From: Haliclona indistincta
Lineage: Eukaryota > Porifera > Demospongiae > Haplosclerida > Chalinidae
Direction: 5' to 3'
Assembly (NCBI GenBank): GCA_964017065.1
Contig: OZ024784.1
Span: forward strand, 16,721,152 to 16,785,151
DNA: 64,000 nt
Shown here piece after piece: positions 23,201 to 34,772 of the stretch. How positions within the stretch are numbered: position 1 is the stretch's first letter; each line of letters starts with the position of its first letter. A model generated the notes under the pieces. It was not told the origin of the DNA. It saw only the letters and a program-made list of their open reading frames with translations, and did not search any database. Made by a program: the position numbers and the translations under genes.

Positions 23201-25467
23201 CAGCTAGAGTTGCCTGACTGGCCAAATCCTGCATTACAAGTTTTCCATTGACATCAGTGAAGATTAATTGAAATACTCCAAAAATTGGGAGTTGTGCGGT
23301 AGCAGGAGGAGGGTTTGTGCTTAGAACAATTCCAAGAAGACCTTTGAGTGTTGTCAGTGGTGATTGGTGCGGCTCATCTACTTGTGACACAAGAGAACCC
23401 TACATGTATACAACAGTAATATAGGTAAATCTTTAAGCAAAATAGTCCTAACCTGCTGCAAGAATGCTTCTTGTGGTGTGGGTTCAAAGTTGGTTTGGTT
23501 TTGGAGAGTGCAAAGACATTCGAATATGGGAGATGAGAACTGAGAATTCTGTTAGAGAGGAGTAATATTAATTCACTATCACTCAATCAATTTGAACAAA
23601 GCCAGAAAGTCTTTTGGAGCATATGAAAGCCAGCAAGCAGCTCTGTTATACCCATTCCTTCAGAACTGTGGCCAGCACGCAAGGCTCAACAACAAGCATT
23701 ATAATACTATCGACCAAAAAACTAAAATGAGTATCGTATTCATTAGTCTACTCCTATGACTAATAAACTGCAATGCACAGGATTAATAAGCCGTTATCCA
23801 CTCAGAAAATGGCTGATTTATATTCTTGTTATAGTATACCTGAGATTGATTGATATCACCACTTGTAAGAGCCAGTACACTGGGTAAGGAAGGGACCATC
23901 TGGTGATTCATGAACCTCATCAACCGTGGAATTATGTCATCTTTGAGGTAGACAAGGTGAATGGTAGACTCTATGTTCGGATATTCTATGAGTGTCTTTG
24001 AGAGAGCAGGAAGGCTAATCATAGGGACACCAAAGCCAACACAGATGACATTCTTTGTGAGTTCAGCCTCAGTGATATATGTCTGTTGCCAGATACTTGT
24101 TGCTACAGACACTGCCAACAAACCTCCAAATGAGAACCCTAAAGACAGCAGAATAGCTATGCAGCCGGGCTACAGCCTATACAATACAATACCTGTGAGA
24201 ACAATCTGGAATCCTTCTCGGATCTGTTCAGCAAAAAAGCGCACAGGTATTTGTTTAGTTTGATATTCAATACCTGCATCATAGAATATTCGTCACATGA
24301 ATTTTCTAATGTTCAATTGCCTTACCTTCCAAGAAAGAAGAGTATTTGTTATTCCATTCACTCAGACTTGGCTCTCCACGAAATGCAATATACAGCATCT
24401 TTTTCTTTTTTGCAATAATACATCGTTCAATCGCTTCAACAGACTGTTTGTCTGTTGGTAGAACCGATATAGAGACTTCTTCAAACTCATGCGGCTCTTT
24501 CGAGAGATACTGTTGATAGTTAGTCTCATCAGAGGACTCGACTGTATTGCACAGCAGCATGGCATGGTAGACAACATCCTTGGAAAAGAGAGAGGGCGTC
24601 TCTGAAGCTGATTGAATTAATGGCTGAGGCAAGACATCTGATGTAGGCTGTACTGGTTGCAACTGCTGGCTAAGAGCTTTTAGTGTTTCAAAGCACCAAG
24701 AATGGAGTTTACTTGGTACAAGTGTTTCCTCGTAGCACAGTACCTTCAACTGGGACTCAACTTCAGCCTCCTTGCTGCCTGTGTGCAGCAAAGTGCTTAT
24801 GTATTCTTGTATCGACTCTTTGATAATACTGTATTTGGCGTCAAGATTCTTATCAGATTGATAGATTCGCTTCTGAATAACAGATATATCTTGTCTCAGA
24901 CGCTTAAGATAGTCAGTACCGCCTCTTTTTACAATTGGTTGTTGCTCTGCGCAGATAAAATTGATTTAGCCTCAGTTAATTATTATTAAAATTATTATTA
25001 CCTTCGGACAAGCGGTCTTCTGCACTTTCCAGCCCTGAAGTGTATGCCTCTGTATGAATAAAACATCATAGTACTTGTGTAGTGCATGCATGCCTGCATG
25101 TATGTCATGCATCCATGCGAGGCCGGGTCCCGCCCAAAGACTTACTTTTAAGTTTGGCGCCCACTTCTACAAGCCCAGGTGAATCAAAGCTTTCTTCAAG
25201 AAAATCACAGAAGTTCTCAAAATGCGTGTGATCATCTTGAGTGACCGTCTGAAGTTTCATCATCATTTTGCGCATTCTGTCACGGCTATCCACTTCTTCT
25301 GTGATAGTGCGTTCATAATCTTGGTCCGAAATCACCCCATCAGAGTACAAAAAATCGCACACTTCTTTGGGAGGTATACGGGTGAGCCTCGGAAAGTTTT
25401 TCCTCAGTACCTGGTAGGCAATTTTACGTTTGTGATTAGCGCTAACATCGGAGTCAGAAGTCTCCAT
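20268..25467 (-). CDS. CARD - class-3 lipase-like - GTPase multidomain protein
   Basis: Unnamed; twelve exons: 25467-25146, 25049-25002, 24946-24326, 24273-24193, 24138-23840, 23548-23453, 23399-23142, 23090-22683, 22622-21015, 20963-20779, 20727-20553, 20501-20268. They total 4335 nt, giving 1444 aa. Residues 1-105 look like a CARD (VLRKNFPRL, VCDFLYSDGVISDQDYE, RDRMRKMMMKL, HFENFCDFLEE). Then comes a charged helical linker, and an alpha/beta-hydrolase of the class-3 lipase type (about 190-460): LYIAFRGEPSLSEW, the nucleophile elbow GFSFGG (about 357-362, built across the exon 4/5 border), and HLVYLKDDIIPRL for the Asp. Residues 590-700 may be an Ig/IPT-like beta domain (VLEGDNLWFCHQ, FSHFSKP). 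The C-terminal GTPase has P-loop GLVNSGKS (1230-1237) and DFPG (1277-1280); no canonical NKxD is seen, LTYADK being the nearest. Death-fold adaptor plus lipase plus GTPase suggests a cytosolic immune effector; that role is inferred. Confidence 0.82.
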
Positions 25468-25620
25468 CTTTCTATTAACAACGCACTTAAAATTTGATTA
25501 TTTCATTCCGGAAATTAATTATTGTCTCACTAAAAATATGACTGTACACACTGACTGTACACACTCTGAACTACGTAATTATTTTCTGACTCTTGCTAAA
25601 CTTAAATTCTGATCTAGAAT

Positions 25621-28600
25621 CTACTCTTTTCTAGCTGATTGCAAGTGATTCAAACGATAGTAGATTTGCTTCTTGTCGATCAGTTCAGAGTGAGTGCCTA
25701 TTTCAGCTACACGACCTTTATGGAGGACAGCAATAACGTCAGCATTCTGGATAGTGGAGAGTCTATGTGCGATAACAATGGTGGTCCTGCCCTCTCTGGC
25801 TTTATCAAGAGCTTCTTGGACAATCTTTTCACTTTCTGTGTCTAGCGCAGACGTAGCTTCATCCAGCAGCAGAATCTTGGGATCTCTAACAAGCGCTCGA
25901 GCAATGGCTATTCTCTGTTTCTGTCCTCCACTCATTTGTGTTCCTTTGGCACCAACATTAGTTTGATAGCCCTGTGCGAAACGTGAATCATAAAATACAA
26001 GTGTTTCATGACAAAAGACACCGTCTCATGTAAAAGTGAAATTGATAGAGGAAGAGAATAGAGGACTAACCTGTGGAAGTGTCTCAATGAAGGTGTGTAT
26101 GTTGGCTGCCTTTGCAGCCTCAACTATTTCTTCGTCAGAGACATCTCGGAAATTAGCACCATATCGGATATTGTCAGCAATAGAGCAATTGAATAGGACA
26201 GGTTCTTGAGAGACTATACCAATCTTGGACCGAAGCCAGCGAATATTGAACTCATTTAGATTATCATCATTCAGTGCAATGGTCCCGGACGAGGGGTCGT
26301 AGAAACGCTGAACAAGTGAGACCACAGTGCTCTTTCCACTACCAGATGAACCCACTAGTGCCAGGGTCTGGTTGGGCTTCACTTGCAGGTTCAAACCTTT
26401 CAGTACTTGGACTTCGGGTCGAGCAGGATAACAGAACTGCACACTGTATAATGAAATAGTAGGAACAAAGTCCTCCTGGAAAAAAAACAATCACGGTGCT
26501 TAGAATCTCACAACATGCACTTTCACACATACTGGTTTATGTCCTTCTTCAGAGTAGCCATCAATCACTGGCTTCCTATTTAAAAGTGCAAAGATACGAT
26601 CAGCCGACTGCTTGGCCTTGGCGTAGTCGGGTGCAAATGCTCCTGCTTGCCCAGCAAATAGAGATCCAAACACAACGGCAGTGAACACAATAAACACATC
26701 TTTGAAGTCAATAAAAAGAACACTGGATGGATCTTGCATTATCTGGAATGCAGCAAACCCAAATGTGGCTATGTATCCGAGGAAGAGCACACACTGTGAG
26801 AAGCCATAGGTCACTCCAAACAATGAAGCATTTCCTAAGTTACGCCTAGTAAACAATTGTGAAAACCGAAAGTACACGAAAGAATGACTTTAGTCACCTG
26901 TAGGGCTTGGCTAGATAGTTGGCGTACATATCAAAGAAATTATTCTCAAGCTGCAATGAAGTAACCGTCCTAATGTTATCAATCGAGTCTGCAACTACCT
27001 AGAGAGAGAGAGAGAGAAGATCATAGATGAGGAGACAGAGCAGTGTATGATAAGCATGCACACAAGAGCATACTTTGCTTGACTTCTCCAAAGCCTCTTT
27101 TAGACCAGAGGCATGGCTAGTAAGAGCCTTTAGCCTCAGAAAGCCAGCTATCGCAATGATTGGTACAGTGACCAGCAGTACAATAGTCAACAGCCATGAG
27201 TAGATGAGAGCTACCACAACCGATGAAAGTAATCCAAATACCGCCTCAGCAAGTGTACCTAGACGTGATCCAGTAGCCTAGATGTGAATAAAAATAACTT
27301 CTAGCCTCCAAATATACTCTTTCCACTAACCCCTTGCACTCGAGAAGCATCCTGGGAGAGACGCACAGTTAGTATTCCAGTTGAGTTACTTTCCAGATCA
27401 AACCAACCAATCTCTTGTCGTAGAATTGCTTTAAAAGTAAGTCCTCTCAGTCTAGTCGTCAGCCTCTCACCAGACACAGTAAAACACACATTCTAAAAGG
27501 AAGCAAATGAACACTAAACAAATCATAATTCACTCTACCTTGATGAATTGAGCTATTCCAGCTGTGATTCCAACAGCTATGAAGCCAGCTGCCCACGGAT
27601 GTATAGCATTAAGAACATCAGCACTGGGTTGAATAAGCGCCTCTAACGCCTCTCCAAACATGATGGAGAAGACAGGGTATACACTACCCATGATGAGAGC
27701 TCCTAGTATCCCTAATAAAATGAGCCACCACTCCTTGGTATTGTAGGATAGTACCTCTCTGATCGGAACCTCAGGGATCTCTTTATCCAACTTACTCTCC
27801 TAAGGAGTAGTGCAGAGTTAGTGAGAGCAACATAACCAATTAATGCAACTAACCAAGTAACTATTCCTGCCATCTATTACTTCAAGTTCAATGGACTCCT
27901 TTCTCTGTGAGTATTCTTTAGAGGGAGAGTGACTTTTCCTTACACTAGTTTTTCTTCTAGTCACAACATCACTGCCTTCACTGTCAAAATTTGACCCATG
28001 AAATGACTGTCGAGGGCCACCGCCCACACCAGGATTGAATCCAATTTCTGAAAAGCTTCTCAAAGCAGTGTAGCTGTTAACACGAGAGAGTACGGTGCTT
28101 GATCTTGGTTTAGTCTTATTTGTGCGCCTTGGTGAACCACCATGTCTCAAGCTACGAGACCTCCGTACTCGAGCCTGCTCCACTGGTTCCCTTACAGCAA
28201 ATTCACCTTCCACTTCACCTGAAGACTATGGAAGTAAAAATATACTATCACTCAATCACACATTGAACAAATCTGCAACACGTACCTGTGCAGTAACTAG
28301 ATCATAGTAGAGACCCTGCTCTTCCATCAGCTGTGAGTGGGTCCCCATTTCTACTACCCTCCCGCCATTAATAGCCACTATGATATCAGCATTATTGATA
28401 GTGGAGAGTCTGTGTGCGATAACAATGGTGGTCCTGCCCTCTCTGGCTTTATCAAGAGCTTCTTGGACAGTCTTTTCACTCTCTGAGTCTAGCGCAGACG
28501 TAGCTTCATCCAGCAGCAGGATCTTGGGATCTCTAACAAGCGCTCGAGCAATGGCTATTCTCTGTTTCTGTCCTCCACTCAACTGTGTTCCTCTATCACC

Positions 28601-31600
28601 CAATTTAGTGTCATAACCATTCGGTAGCTGAGAGATGAAATTGTGAATATTTGCCTCCTTTGCAGCTTTTTCAATATCGGCTGTAGTAGCATCTTGCCTT
28701 CCATAGCGAATATTCTCGGCAATAGTAGCATCAAACAGGACTGGTTCTTGTGAGACCACACCTATGTTACTACGCAACCATTTTAGACTCAGCTCACGCA
28801 CATTGTGACCACTAACTAATACCTAAATGAAAAAAAAATCAATTTTTTTCTAAAATAACAATTTTAACTCACTTGACCAGCGGTTACATCATAGAAACGT
28901 TGTAGCAGCTGTATGACTGTACTCTTCCCGCTACCACTCGGACCAACAAGAGCCACAGTCTGTCCTACATTGATCTTCAGATCAAGCCCATGAAGAATCT
29001 AGTATTGCAAAGGATGCACACAATGTAAGCAACGAACATATCAGTAAGAATACCTGAACATCAGGACGAGCAGGATAGTTGAAGACAACATCTTTGAATT
29101 CAATAGTAGGAACCACTGTATCTGGAACTACACCATCATTGGAGCTTGAGTCAATCTGTGATATCTGTTCAGACATATGAGTTATTTTGTCACTCCTCAG
29201 TCTCTGTCACTTACCCTGTCAATGATGGAGAATACTGCCCCAGCAGAACCCTGAGCAGTCACCAAGCTCTCAACATTGTTGGCTGCTTGACCAAGAGCAA
29301 ATGCTCCCACTAACACAGCAAAGAACACCTGAAGGGAACAACATGTTTACCTACTGATGCATGTACAGTATGTACAGTAGTCTGACTGTTTAGCTGCTGT
29401 ACAGTAGTCTAACTGTTTAGCTGCTCCTAACTAACACTTGTTTCTAGCTGAAAATAGCACCACAGTTGCTAGGATGCCTCGGTAGAATTACATGCATTCT
29501 GTACAATGCTTTGGCAATACAGTGAAGCCTGTCTAAAGCGACCACCTATGGGCCAATTTTTACTGGCTGCAATAGACAGGTGGACTCTGTAGGCAGTTAC
29601 CTGTGAAGAACGACCACTACCGAATGTGACCTCATTAGACAGGATTCATGCATTTATAATGTGCAATCAATAAAACAAATGTAGCTAACAGAAAACTCTT
29701 CACAGCTAAAATAAATTACAATGAATTTACTGATATTCAGGCTGGTTTCGATAATTATTAAGTCAGCATACATTAATGAAAAAGTCCTCCAGTACAGTTT
29801 GTTTTACAGAAATACTTCTTAGCTTAGCAATGTCGAGTCAACAGCAACTGATCGTAACTGTTCGAGCCAGTAATCAGTAACCACGCCTAATTGCCACGCC
29901 TACTGGCCGTAATCGACAGTGTAGTTTTGTACACTGCGTGCTGGTACGTGCGGTCGTTGTCCACATTAGACAGGTGGTCGCTGTAGACACGTTGGCCCTA
30001 GGTGCTTTTCTATAGCTGTTGGTCGGGGAATTTTGTCGTGGACGCTGGAGAGAGGTGGTCGCTCTATGCAAGTGGTCGCTAAGACAGGTTTCACTGTACA
30101 AGTTACTTCATCTACTTGCTGTAAGCATAATATCTACTTAAACAATGCAATCAGAAGCCTAGCAGTGCTGACCACATGAAATTCAATTGAGTGTGCTGAG
30201 TTGCTAGCTTGCTGGCACTGCTTGATGATCGTACAATTGATTTCCCTGCACTTGCTGTGCTACCTTGAGTAAAGAATTTTCCTACAAGCTGCTAAGAAGA
30301 TTATGGCAGACAGTTTGTCTTCAGCGAAGCTCGGCAATGCCGAGCGAGTCTAGTAACGCCATTCAAGGAAACAAAGCTTTGAAACCAAAAGTCTATCAAT
30401 TCAATACCGAGTATAACATGTACTGCAAGTATCAGTGCTTAGCTTTTAGCCCATGCAGAGTTCCGCTTGCAGACAGAATGAATGAATGACACACAAACGA
30501 ACTACTATATGCATAGTGGCTCCGCCATCCAAGGCATAATGCCAACTAGTACTTTCACAGCCTTGTCTGGTATAGTGTAGGTACCAATTATTATGCTAAC
30601 CATAGTAACTAATGTTTTGCTAAACCAACACAGACTCAACAGTCACAACACTCACTGTGAGCATGTTCCCAAGTGTCACCAGTTGTTCCTGTATCAAGAA
30701 TGCTCCAAACCTTTAACGAAACTCATTATTTATACATACAGATGAGTGTGTTTCTCACCAGAATGCTGAAGCATAGCAGATGAAGATGAGAGTATACACA
30801 AGAAACAAGCTAGCACCAACTGACAATCCCTTCTTTGTCCCCAGCTGCTGTGCCTTAAACAGCAGCTTCTGATACCTGTGAAAGAAAATGGAAAATTAAT
30901 GTGAACTGGAAGTGTTAAAATAAGAACTAATTTACACTTCAGGAGAGGTGTGAAAATGTCTAAGAGCCGATCTAATCAATTGTACAACACAGCAAAAATT
31001 AATGTTCCTAATAAGGAACATGCAGCCAGCATGCAGCCCTTAAGACATGACTATACCTGTTGAGCTCCTTTTCTTCACCACTAAACGCCACCACAGTTTT
31101 CACGGCTGACAGGACCTCATCTGCAACTGCACCTGCCTGGGCGTATGCCTTCTGCTCCTGGCTGGTGAATGCTGCAGCAACCTAACATTGAACAAAGAGA
31201 TGTCATAGATGAGAGAAAGGAATAATTTACCCTAGCAAAGATAGCTGCTGATCCGCCCATGATTGGTGTAAGGCCCAACATGAGAAGACTCAATTGCCAG
31301 TTTCGTGTAAACCCAACCACAAATCCAAAGACAAACGTTGCTATCCACTGAATAAGAATGGCTAACTTATCTCCAATTCCTTCATGAATCTTGTCGATAT
31401 CCCTAAATGGAAACTTTAAGGTTACTAGTGAGTATCAATCTGTCTACTCACTCATTTAGTCTGCTTGTCAGTTCTCCACCTGGATTGATGTCAAACCAGC
31501 CTATCTCTTGACGTAGAACAGACTTGTAGAACAATATTCTGATTTTCTGTATTTGTCGCTCGCAGGCCAACTGCATGAATGTGACCTGGAAGTATCCCAC

Positions 31601-32509
31601 AATAAACACAGCAACTGTGATCATTAAGAAGTAGTATATCTGCCATAAGATTCCATCTCCAATCACTTCTCCATGAATGAAAACATCGCCTGTGAGGCAG
31701 CGTGCCTCACTGCTGAAGCCCGAGAACAGTTGGTCAGCACACAGACATCCTTCAGCAAAGACCGGTATGGCAAGAGAGCCTTCAACAGTTCGATTAAGGA
31801 CATCAAATCCAGTTGTATTTAGTTGATCAGCATATGCAAACAGGACACACGAAGCATTCATTAGCAGACTGGACATCGTCTGATTACTGAGAGCAAACAA
31901 GAGTGTAAATAGACTCTCTTCAGTAGCTACAATCCCTTCATCTATTGTTAATGTGGAAATAGCGCTTGGTAGAGTGAGTGCGGTCCCTTCTACAAAAGTG
32001 AAGTTCTGAAAAGTAGACTGAAATGTTGAGGTCAAATTTTCAAAGGCCTGACGAGATATGTCAAAGTTGGCGAAAAGATTGGTAATGTCACCAAAGATAA
32101 GCATTGCTCCAGGGAGAGCAGCTCCGTGTGCAGCTGCCATTAGTGTGGCTAGCAAAATGAGAAACCAATCCAGTGCCGTAGCATAACGAAACTGCACAGA
32201 AAATATGTGAGAATCATTAAAGGTGACACACTCAAGCAGCTACTGTGAAACATTACTGCTTAGACGCAAGCTCACCAGTTTGAAAACACTAACGGGTTTA
32301 TACTCGGGATCAGTGTCCTCGCTCTTAGGCCCCGCATGTACTTTCTTCTCTCTGTAAAATAAAAAGCCACGATTAGCGTCTAGTCGATCGCCCGATTTTA
32401 CATGTACTAACCTGTTTGTTTTTACCACACCACTTTCTGCCTCAATATCGCGATCAAGACTAATTGAAGTCGCCCTAGTAGAGCCGTCTGAGGGCTCGTT
32501 TGTCTCCAT
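25621..32509 (-). CDS. ABCB full transporter (P-glycoprotein/MDR-like)
   Basis: Plasma-membrane ATP-driven exporter with the order TMD1-NBD1-linker-TMD2-NBD2. The ATG at 32509 starts [12 protein letters not shown]; exons include 32509-32412, 32351-32276 and 32191-31452, and more than fifteen follow. TMD1 begins [21 protein letters not shown] and has [24 protein letters not shown]1 (29130-28260) has [49 protein letters not shown] and AHRLST. The basic linker (28213-27850) is Ser/Arg-rich with RRxS sites. TMD2 starts [23 protein letters not shown]2 (26490-25621) has [12 protein letters not shown] and [15 protein letters not shown]. The first extracellular loop is unusually long, with six N-glycosylation sites. 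A 0.58-kb MITE sits in the intron at 29.3-30.7 kb. The ABCB1/4/11-type assignment is firm; orthology to one member is not. Confidence 0.93.
29518..30098. mobile_element. MITE with ~28-bp inverted repeats in ABCB intron
   Basis: The left end CAGTGAAGCCTGTCTAAAGC matches the reverse complement of the right end (GCTAAGACAGGTTTCACTG), followed on both sides by GACCAC. TA dinucleotides flank both ends (29518-29519 and 30097-30098), as for Tc1/mariner-type non-autonomous elements. No transposase ORF is present. It lies wholly inside an ABCB intron, and a diverged relative is in the RALGAPA intron near 3.1-3.2 kb. Confidence 0.75.
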
Positions 32510-33980
32510 GGCCGATTTACAACGTTCAATTTAATTATGCACATGTACATGTAGATCTACTATGACATCATGATTAATTATGTTGGCAACACTATAGCCA
32601 TTGATAGGCTCAACCCCGAGCTCACCACCAGTGAAACCTATGACAGACAGAGCACCACTACTGATGCATGCTCGACTAGACAATCAGAACTAATGAAGAA
32701 GACACAAAATATTATCACCTTTACTGCTGGATGCTACACAATGCCTGCAGTATAAGCGATAATTTTTTTAATACTACTATCAAATCATAGATAGTAAGTT
32801 ACGTAGTCTATGATCAAATTAGGTCTCTTCCTTGAACGGGCAAAGAAAAACACATGAAAGAGTGCTTGAAGTAGAGAAGGCTTTGATTACCTCCTTTGCA
32901 TTCAACACCAGCTCAAGAAGACCAAGCCTACGTATTGACCACCACCTTTCTCAAACATCTCTACCTACGGAAAATAAGAGAGAACTTGATCGAACAAGAC
33001 TAATTTAGCCTACTTCGCATGTACTGCAATCACTGGCTGCTGCATGATGCCTGCATCAAACCATAGACTGTTAGTCACCTCTGTGATTCTAGTACTCCCA
33101 CTGTGTTCCACATCCTAAATGGATGCCCGATGGTCTTGGATCAAGCTAGGTACACGTGGAAACATGACAGTGTCCTTTGGAGATTTTACAAGGCCATACG
33201 TTCCCACCTGCTAGAGGGAAATCATCTGTATTCTGACATTTCTGGTCTTAGAGCTCATGAAAACCCTCAGTCTAGTATAATATGAGTGGTAATTCTGTTA
33301 TATACTGGTGGAACTAACTGTATCCTCAAGTTCATATAAACATCTACGTAATGCACAGAATACCAGTGGGATATGAGTACCTTTGAGAGAAATTTCCAAG
33401 ATTTTTCATCTCAAGCGTTCTACACTGCATTAATCCCACCTCTATCAAGCTCTGGAACTCTCTTCCCTCTTGTATCAAATCGACTGATTCTTTTTCTCTA
33501 TTTAAGTCCAAGCTATTTACTATCTTTTAGATCACTAACACCTTCATTCATTAGCATTATTGCTATTTCACATTTCTTTTTGAAATGAAAAAAAAAATGT
33601 GTCGCCTATGATCACCAATAGTGCAAAACATTTTCTTTTCATACATTACTGAACTCTGACATAAATACTAGATGAAACTAATGTCTTGGTAATTTAAACG
33701 TCAAGAAATGCAGATGACTCATGCATATGGTTGTGAAATTTTTAACCGTCACTTAGTTCCTTATTAGTCTCTCATATAATTATTTTCACTTGATTCGATG
33801 CCTATCAGTGGGTGAACACTACCTCTCAGTCTGTTTTCAACCTTTTAATATTTCCTGGATTATTTTTTGTTGAATACTGCCGCAGGAACAATGGGAAGCA
33901 TTAGAGTATAAGGCAACATTATACTGATTTTATATTAAAAGCAATAATGTGTCACTTTACGTATAAAACAATAAATATAG
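32510..33980. other. Intergenic region upstream of ABCB
   Basis: AT-rich sequence between the ABCB start codon and the hairpin element. Short ORFs near 32570, 33103 and 33373 have no recognisable family or splice context. Nothing else supported. Confidence 0.4.
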
Positions 33981-33981
33981 G

Positions 33982-34124
33982 TTAGACGACGGATCGAGGC
34001 AACTACGGGATTTAGAGTGCCGCGGGAACCGATGTATAGACGTTCCGAGCGCGTAGCGCGAGGGCGTCTATTTCGGTTGCCAAGGCGCTCTAATTCCCGT
34101 AGTTGCCGATGATTCGTCGTCTAA
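33982..34124. mobile_element. 143-bp near-perfect hairpin element
   Basis: Starts TTAGACGACGGATCGAGGCA and ends TCGTCGTCTAA. The two halves pair along almost their whole length (GGCAACTACGGGA with TCCCGTAGTTGCC; TAGACG with CGTCTA around a GCGC-rich centre), so it is a fold-back MITE or a remnant of one. GC content is well above the flanks. No ORF and no clear target duplication. Confidence 0.6.
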
Positions 34125-34772
34125 GGTATTTATACTACAGCTACATGGCAACAATAAACCGACGCAGATATTTTTTGAAAAACAATGGTTGATGACAGTC
34201 CCAAAGCTGCTGAGTTCCTGCAGCATGAGCGTTTCTTCTTGCTCGAAAACACGTGCTGTGACCCGGCTGCCACACCCACAAACGCCGCTTTGCGTTACAC
34301 GAGGCAATGGCTGAACTTGGACTCCAACGAACGGTTAGAATGATAGTTACTAGAGTCCAGCAGTCTTTTGTACTTGCTGTGTGCGTTTATTGGGCAATCT
34401 TTAAGCTGTCAACATAGCAAAACGTGGTAAGTTACTTGCTTTCTTACGTTTTCCATGCACGACAAGTCAACTTATCGTTGCATCGATCGTAGCCAAGTAC
34501 TCGGGTCTATAGATGCTGTGCTGCCCATGCCAGAAGCGAACACAACACATACTGGCCCAGTAACTACCAAAGCTAGTACCTGTACAAAAGAAACTCATGA
34601 CAGAGGAAAACATGATCATGAGTTCCAGCGGAAAAATATGAGTTCCAGCGGAAAAATACGAGTTCCCGCGGAAGAATACGTGATTTATTTTCCTCCAACT
34701 GACCAATCAGATTCTAGAATTACATTGAACTGTAGTATAACTATACTTGTTAAAAATATTATAGAATGCGAA
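34125..34772. other. Intergenic stretch with short direct repeats
   Basis: Contains three head-to-tail variants of GAGTTCCAGCGGAAAAATA near 34620-34680. The ORF that spans them has no family resemblance and I do not call it a gene. Confidence 0.4.

Noticed and set aside
28095..28307. Plus-strand ORF over the ABCB linker
   Set aside because: Antisense shadow of the linker exon.
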